This document shows, piece after piece, positions 50,366 to 53,816 of a stretch of 53,816 nt of DNA (position 1 is the first letter of the stretch; each line of letters opens with the position of its first letter). Where the stretch lies: contig JAKOUW010000250.1 in the NCBI GenBank assembly GCA_029782365.1, positions 1 through 53,816 of the forward strand. Reading direction: 5' to 3'. Origin of the DNA: Chloroflexota bacterium (lineage in GTDB: Bacteria; Chloroflexota; Anaerolineae; Anaerolineales; UBA4823). The notes under the pieces were generated by a model, which saw only the letters and a list, made by a program, of their open reading frames with translations, did no database searches and was not told the origin of the DNA. Both the position numbers and the translations under genes were made by a program.

Positions 50366-51748
50366 TCAAGGTATTAACCAACCGATCGGACGCAGGTCCT
50401 CGGGAAAAACGAAACCTGTTCCTTCATCTAGATTGACGATCGCAAGATTTCCCTTGAGATTAGGAGTTAAAGATGTATCTCCATAAATTCGAAAAGCAAT
50501 TTGCTTACCGTCCGTAGACCATATAGGGAAGTTATGAAAACCAGAGCCAGAAGCAATACAAGTGGTTATTATTTTTCCTGTTTTGGTTTCAAGAATATTT
50601 AGATATCCGGAAGATTGTTGCCATCTTGACCAAAATGCGATCTTATCTCCGGTAGGCGACCAACTATAATCCCATAAATCCAATTGATCTGGAGTATCTT
50701 TCAAATTCGTCAGATTTGTTTCCTCCCCATTTTTTGTGACGCCGAATAAATTTACATTTTTTAGGTTAGTGTCATCCCAGATTGCATATGTCGTATGAAT
50801 AAATTCACTACCATTCGGCGACCATACAGCAGGGTATGCGATTAATGAATGTCGTAAATTCAATAGGGTTGTCTTATTGAATAAATCAAATAACCTTTTT
50901 CCTTGACCCTGTTTATCTCCCATTTGATAGACGACCCGCGACAAATCTGGGCTGATAGCCCAATTTGTTCCTCCCCAGGCGATTGCGTTGCTGTTGTCAA
51001 TTTCGGGGAAGTTCGTCGATATATATTGTTCTGACTGGTTGAAGGGATTAAGAACCCATAATTTGGGATTGTCTGAGCGGAAGATAAGCAGTCTGTTTCC
51101 CATTGCCCAACCGATAATACTAATTGCTTGGGAAAATGGAATAACTAGTTTATGTTGGCCAGCTTGAGAGAGAAGGATCAAACTATTCTGCGGGTAATCT
51201 ACCGTTTTCCAAGTACGGTATGCAAACCAGTGGTTATCTATAGAGGTGAACATGTTGTAATCCGCAACTTCATTCATTTCCAATAGACTCTTCATTTTCC
51301 CCGTTGCCAAAACCAAAAGACTCGGATGATCTTTATTATCCTTATCTTTTCGCGAAACGACCAGGGTTCCAGAATAATTGTTTGAAGGAAAAACTCCGTT
51401 AAATGTTACACATTTTTGGATAACGTTATTGGCGAGATACTCCCACAATTCGAAAGGTGGGGTAACGAAGTTAGAAGTTTTAGTCGGGGATACAGGTTGA
51501 ACTGCCTGGGTTACGCTGGAATCTGAAGTGGGTTTATTAAGAATTGACGCCGTTTGGGTAGAAGAAGATAAATTATCTACCGTTGTAGGGGAAACTGATT
51601 TGGTGGTTGTAGGATTTACGTTAGGTATTAACGTAGCATGTTCAACCAAATTATCGGTCTGTTTAGACGCTTGAGGTTGATGTTCAACACATCCGTTCGT
51701 TGCAATGATTATTACAACTACTAACAACAATACAATTGTCTTATTCAT
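50366..51748 (-). CDS. Beta-propeller-like lipoprotein (copy 2, AT-rich)
   Basis: 460 residues. The signal segment MNKTIVLLLVVVIIIATNGC ends at a possible lipobox Cys20; a Ser/Thr-rich spacer follows, then propeller repeats (WSPTGDKIAFWS, WSTDGKQIAF). It is a paralogue of the gene at 48899 but clearly more AT-rich by eye, with Asn, Lys and Ile codons ending in A or T. It lies 40 bases downstream of the Rhs gene, sharing the composition of the Rhs tip. It may be acquired together with the tip. Any immunity function is speculative. Confidence 0.78.
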   Translation of the reverse strand: MNKTIVLLLVVVIIIATNGCVEHQPQASKQTDNLVEHATLIPNVNPTTTKSVSPTTVDNLSSSTQTASILNKPTSDSSVTQAVQPVSPTKTSNFVTPPFELWEYLANNVIQKCVTFNGVFPSNNYSGTLVVSRKDKDNKDHPSLLVLATGKMKSLLEMNEVADYNMFTSIDNHWFAYRTWKTVDYPQNSLILLSQAGQHKLVIPFSQAISIIGWAMGNRLLIFRSDNPKLWVLNPFNQSEQYISTNFPEIDNSNAIAWGGTNWAISPDLSRVVYQMGDKQGQGKRLFDLFNKTTLLNLRHSLIAYPAVWSPNGSEFIHTTYAIWDDTNLKNVNLFGVTKNGEETNLTNLKDTPDQLDLWDYSWSPTGDKIAFWSRWQQSSGYLNILETKTGKIITTCIASGSGFHNFPIWSTDGKQIAFRIYGDTSLTPNLKGNLAIVNLDEGTGFVFPEDLRPIGWLIP

Positions 51749-51788
51749 TGGAAGTAATCACTTTCATATAAAGATAAGTGTGAAATGC

Positions 51789-53816
51789 CTATTTCTTCCA
51801 CGTTTCTAATTGGTTAGCGGTCAAAACAAAGAATTTCAAGTCCGGGCTTGCATATATAACTCCGGCTGGATCGCTCCAATCAACATGTGCGTTTTCAATT
51901 CCTGCTTTGAACATACTTAACTCCGATTCAGGATTACCAGGTACCTGGTTACCCCAATCAGCCAGGCTGCCACCTCCATGTGCATGTGAGGCCACAGTCT
52001 GCACAATTTTTTCAGCGCGAAGGTACTGGGAAGACGATTTGGTATCTTTCCCAAATACAGCATCATCCCATCCTCCTAGAGTTTGCCCATCCTTTATATA
52101 TTTGTTATAACGTTCCCATGCGACACCGCGAGTTGAAATATAATTAAAGATAGCATTATCAGACATGCCAGAGCAATCACCTCCGGATGCATCTGCACAC
52201 CAATAATTAAATTTTTCACTTGTTGCATATTTTAACGCAAGGTCAGCATCTGGACCAATTGAATAAATTTCCAGAAAAATCATTAACGTAAGAAACTCAA
52301 CCGCAGAAAGTGTATATTTTTTAAATGAATTCCACCATCCCGCGGTATTTTTGTATAATTGGTAAAGAGTCTTAATATTCTCCGCGCTATAAGCAGTAAT
52401 TGTTTTAAGAATGGCTCTAGTTACTTTTGGTTTATTTGGATAATCGGGCCAGCCGCCATAACCATTTCCTCCGATCACACAAAATCCATCAGCATCATAA
52501 AGCTTACAACCTTTCACAGGATTTGGAGGTGGTGTATGTCCGCTCGGATCGACCAGGTTCACAGGGTTGTCGAGCACATAGGCATAGCGGTCAAAACTGA
52601 GGGGCCACATGCCATTCGGTACGATACTGTCCGCCTGCACGAACCTGCCTAGCGAGACGTCCACCCAGCGCGCCTGGTAGAAATACAGTCCCAACTCCCG
52701 GTAGCTGTCCTGCCCGGTGAACCCCTTGCGCGTCAGCGTCAGGCTGATGCTCCCCAGCCGGTCGCTGCCCCACGGCGCATATTTCACCTCCTGCACTGGC
52801 GCCGGCGGGTTGCCGCTGGCGTTCAGGATGAGGGTCAGGCTTCCCAGGTGGTCGCCCAGCATCCAGTACAAGGTCACGCTGCCCCCGCTCTCCTTGCGCA
52901 TGGCGGATACGCTGGCGCGCAGCCCATAATACTTGGTCGTCCCATTCGACGTCCATTCATAATAGCCGCCGATAAACACGGTGGTCACGCCCCTAATCTC
53001 GCTCTTCACCCGCGCCCCACCGCCATCGTAGCTGAAATTCGCCGTCAGTGTGCCGCTGATCACTTTCGTCAGCCGGTTTTCCCCGTCATAGGTGAGCGAG
53101 CTGCTCGCCCCACCGCTGACCATCCGAGTGATCATGTTTCCATTGCAGTCATAGGTCAAGCTCTTGATAGGGGTAGGATTCGAAGTCCCTGAAACGGCAT
53201 GCACGATCGGATTGCCCGATGAGCCCTGGCAGCCGCTGGCAGGCTGTGTCGCAGCGTAGGCGTAAGTTCCCTGCCCGCTCTTGGTGGACAGGCTGCCGGT
53301 CGTGCCGTCATAGGCGTAGGTTTCATCGGCATATTCGCCGCTGCCCAGCGTGCCGCTGCAGTTGGCGTCGTTGTTGCCCACTTTGGCGCTGGTCAGACGG
53401 TAGAGGTTGTCGTAAGCAAAACACTGTTTCTGGCTGCTGTTGGCTCCATCCAGGATGGCAGTGATGTTGCCTGCCGGGTCGTAGGTATAGCTCAGCCTTT
53501 GGTAGAGGGTGTTCTGGCTGTCTTTGGTTTCCACCATGCGCAGCCGCCCGCCCTGCACGTTCCAGCCCTGGTAGTAGTAGCTGCTGGTCAGCACCGGCGC
53601 ACTGCCCAGGTTGGCCGCCCCCAGCAGGCGCTTTGTCACCCGCCCGGCGGCGTCATAGGTGGTCTGCGGCACGTAGTAGTAGCTGGCTGTGCTGCTGTTC
53701 AGACTGTTCAGCATCCTCTGCCCGTTGTAGCCGTAGGTCACCTGCTCGCCCACGTTCCCGGCGTTGTCTGCCGGGTATTTCATCCAGGCCGGTTTGTCCG
53801 CGGAGTTATAGCCGTA
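51789..53816 (-). CDS. Rhs-repeat protein, C-terminal part with variable tip (5' end outside window)
   Basis: The frame is open to the window edge, so at least 675 residues are present but not the start. YD repeats (for example TYDAAGRVTKRLLG, AYDNLYRLTSAK) lead into the Rhs core: HLGSLTLILNASG, GLYFYQARWVDVSLGRF and AYVLDNPVNLVDPSGH. The DPSGH motif ends at base 52536, and about 248 residues of unrelated tip sequence follow. The tip contains a possible hydrophobic segment (LSAVEFLTLMIFLEIYSI) and Cys residues. In polymorphic toxins the region after this motif is the toxin; I do not recognise its fold. The tip is AT-rich while the core is GC-rich. Confidence 0.88.
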   Translation of the reverse strand, partial: YGYNSADKPAWMKYPADNAGNVGEQVTYGYNGQRMLNSLNSSTASYYYVPQTTYDAAGRVTKRLLGAANLGSAPVLTSSYYYQGWNVQGGRLRMVETKDSQNTLYQRLSYTYDPAGNITAILDGANSSQKQCFAYDNLYRLTSAKVGNNDANCSGTLGSGEYADETYAYDGTTGSLSTKSGQGTYAYAATQPASGCQGSSGNPIVHAVSGTSNPTPIKSLTYDCNGNMITRMVSGGASSSLTYDGENRLTKVISGTLTANFSYDGGGARVKSEIRGVTTVFIGGYYEWTSNGTTKYYGLRASVSAMRKESGGSVTLYWMLGDHLGSLTLILNASGNPPAPVQEVKYAPWGSDRLGSISLTLTRKGFTGQDSYRELGLYFYQARWVDVSLGRFVQADSIVPNGMWPLSFDRYAYVLDNPVNLVDPSGHTPPPNPVKGCKLYDADGFCVIGGNGYGGWPDYPNKPKVTRAILKTITAYSAENIKTLYQLYKNTAGWWNSFKKYTLSAVEFLTLMIFLEIYSIGPDADLALKYATSEKFNYWCADASGGDCSGMSDNAIFNYISTRGVAWERYNKYIKDGQTLGGWDDAVFGKDTKSSSQYLRAEKIVQTVASHAHGGGSLADWGNQVPGNPESELSMFKAGIENAHVDWSDPAGVIYASPDLKFFVLTANQLETWKK

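Noticed and set aside
1..53816. CRISPR array, tRNA, rRNA or insertion sequence
   Set aside because: No regularly spaced repeats, no cloverleaf-like sequence and no transposase were recognised in reading both strands.

Overview
The window looks like the chromosome of a flagellated member of the Chloroflexota, most likely class Anaerolineae. This is an inference from several signs. The secreted lipoproteins have long Thr/Pro/Ser spacers. A complete flagellar export and rod/hook-junction set occurs without any gene for outer-membrane rings (flgH/flgI) in this window. There are also M28, PepF and YfbK-like proteins, a cyclic-2,3-diphosphoglycerate-synthetase-like GTPase, and a kinase of the TCAD9/APH kind. 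No rRNA, tRNA or CRISPR array was seen. Both ends cut a gene: a chemoreceptor at the left and an Rhs-repeat protein at the right.

Bases 1-7460 hold chemotaxis and signalling genes. They are the tail of a chemoreceptor, CheW, a ParA-type ATPase overlapping a protein with a C-terminal CheW domain (an arrangement like Vibrio ParC/ParP), a small excisionase-type HTH protein, a REC-PAS-GAF-histidine kinase whose catalytic boxes are eroded, an OmpR-type response regulator, and an intact GAF-PAS-histidine kinase. Bases 7595-22880 form one long co-directional flagellar block: flbD motA motB fliL fliM fliN fliO fliP fliQ, an HDOD protein with a stand-alone receiver, then fliR flhB flhA flhF, a two-TM protein, fliA (sigma-28), an HTH protein and two rod genes (flgF/flgG type). 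A perfect sigma-28 promoter (TAAAGTTT-N11-GCCGATAA) overlaps the flgG stop codon and drives flgM flgN flgK flgL csrA and an MmpS-like membrane protein. A second near-perfect sigma-28 promoter overlaps the stop of an M28 peptidase gene and precedes a 71-residue YjfB-like motility protein. The two promoters, together with FliA and FlgM, show a complete late-gene switch.

Bases 29148-48706 are mostly housekeeping and envelope genes, richer in G+C by eye: argS, the cPG-synthetase-like GTPase, a solitary beta-class DNA methyltransferase overlapping a GAF-GAF-GGDEF diguanylate cyclase, aspartate ammonia-lyase, an HtrA-like lipoprotein protease, a D-2-hydroxyacid dehydrogenase, and a P-loop/winged-helix regulator. 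Divergent from that regulator are a 49-residue membrane peptide and a 740-residue transmembrane protein with an APH-like kinase domain. Then come pepF, a TPR/zinc-ribbon protein, a DUF4349-like lipoprotein and a VWA lipoprotein. Rho-independent terminators separate several of these units.

Bases 48899-53816, on the minus strand, hold two related beta-propeller lipoproteins downstream of an Rhs protein. Base composition becomes AT-rich almost exactly at the Rhs core/tip junction (DPSGH motif) and stays so through the adjacent lipoprotein gene. This is what an exchanged polymorphic-toxin tip with a linked partner gene would look like. Nothing here can be called a proven new system. The best leads are the ParC/ParP-like pair, the degenerate kinase, the FlhF with altered GTPase motifs and no neighbouring FlhG, the transmembrane APH/TCAD9-like kinase with its divergent regulator, and the Rhs tip module.
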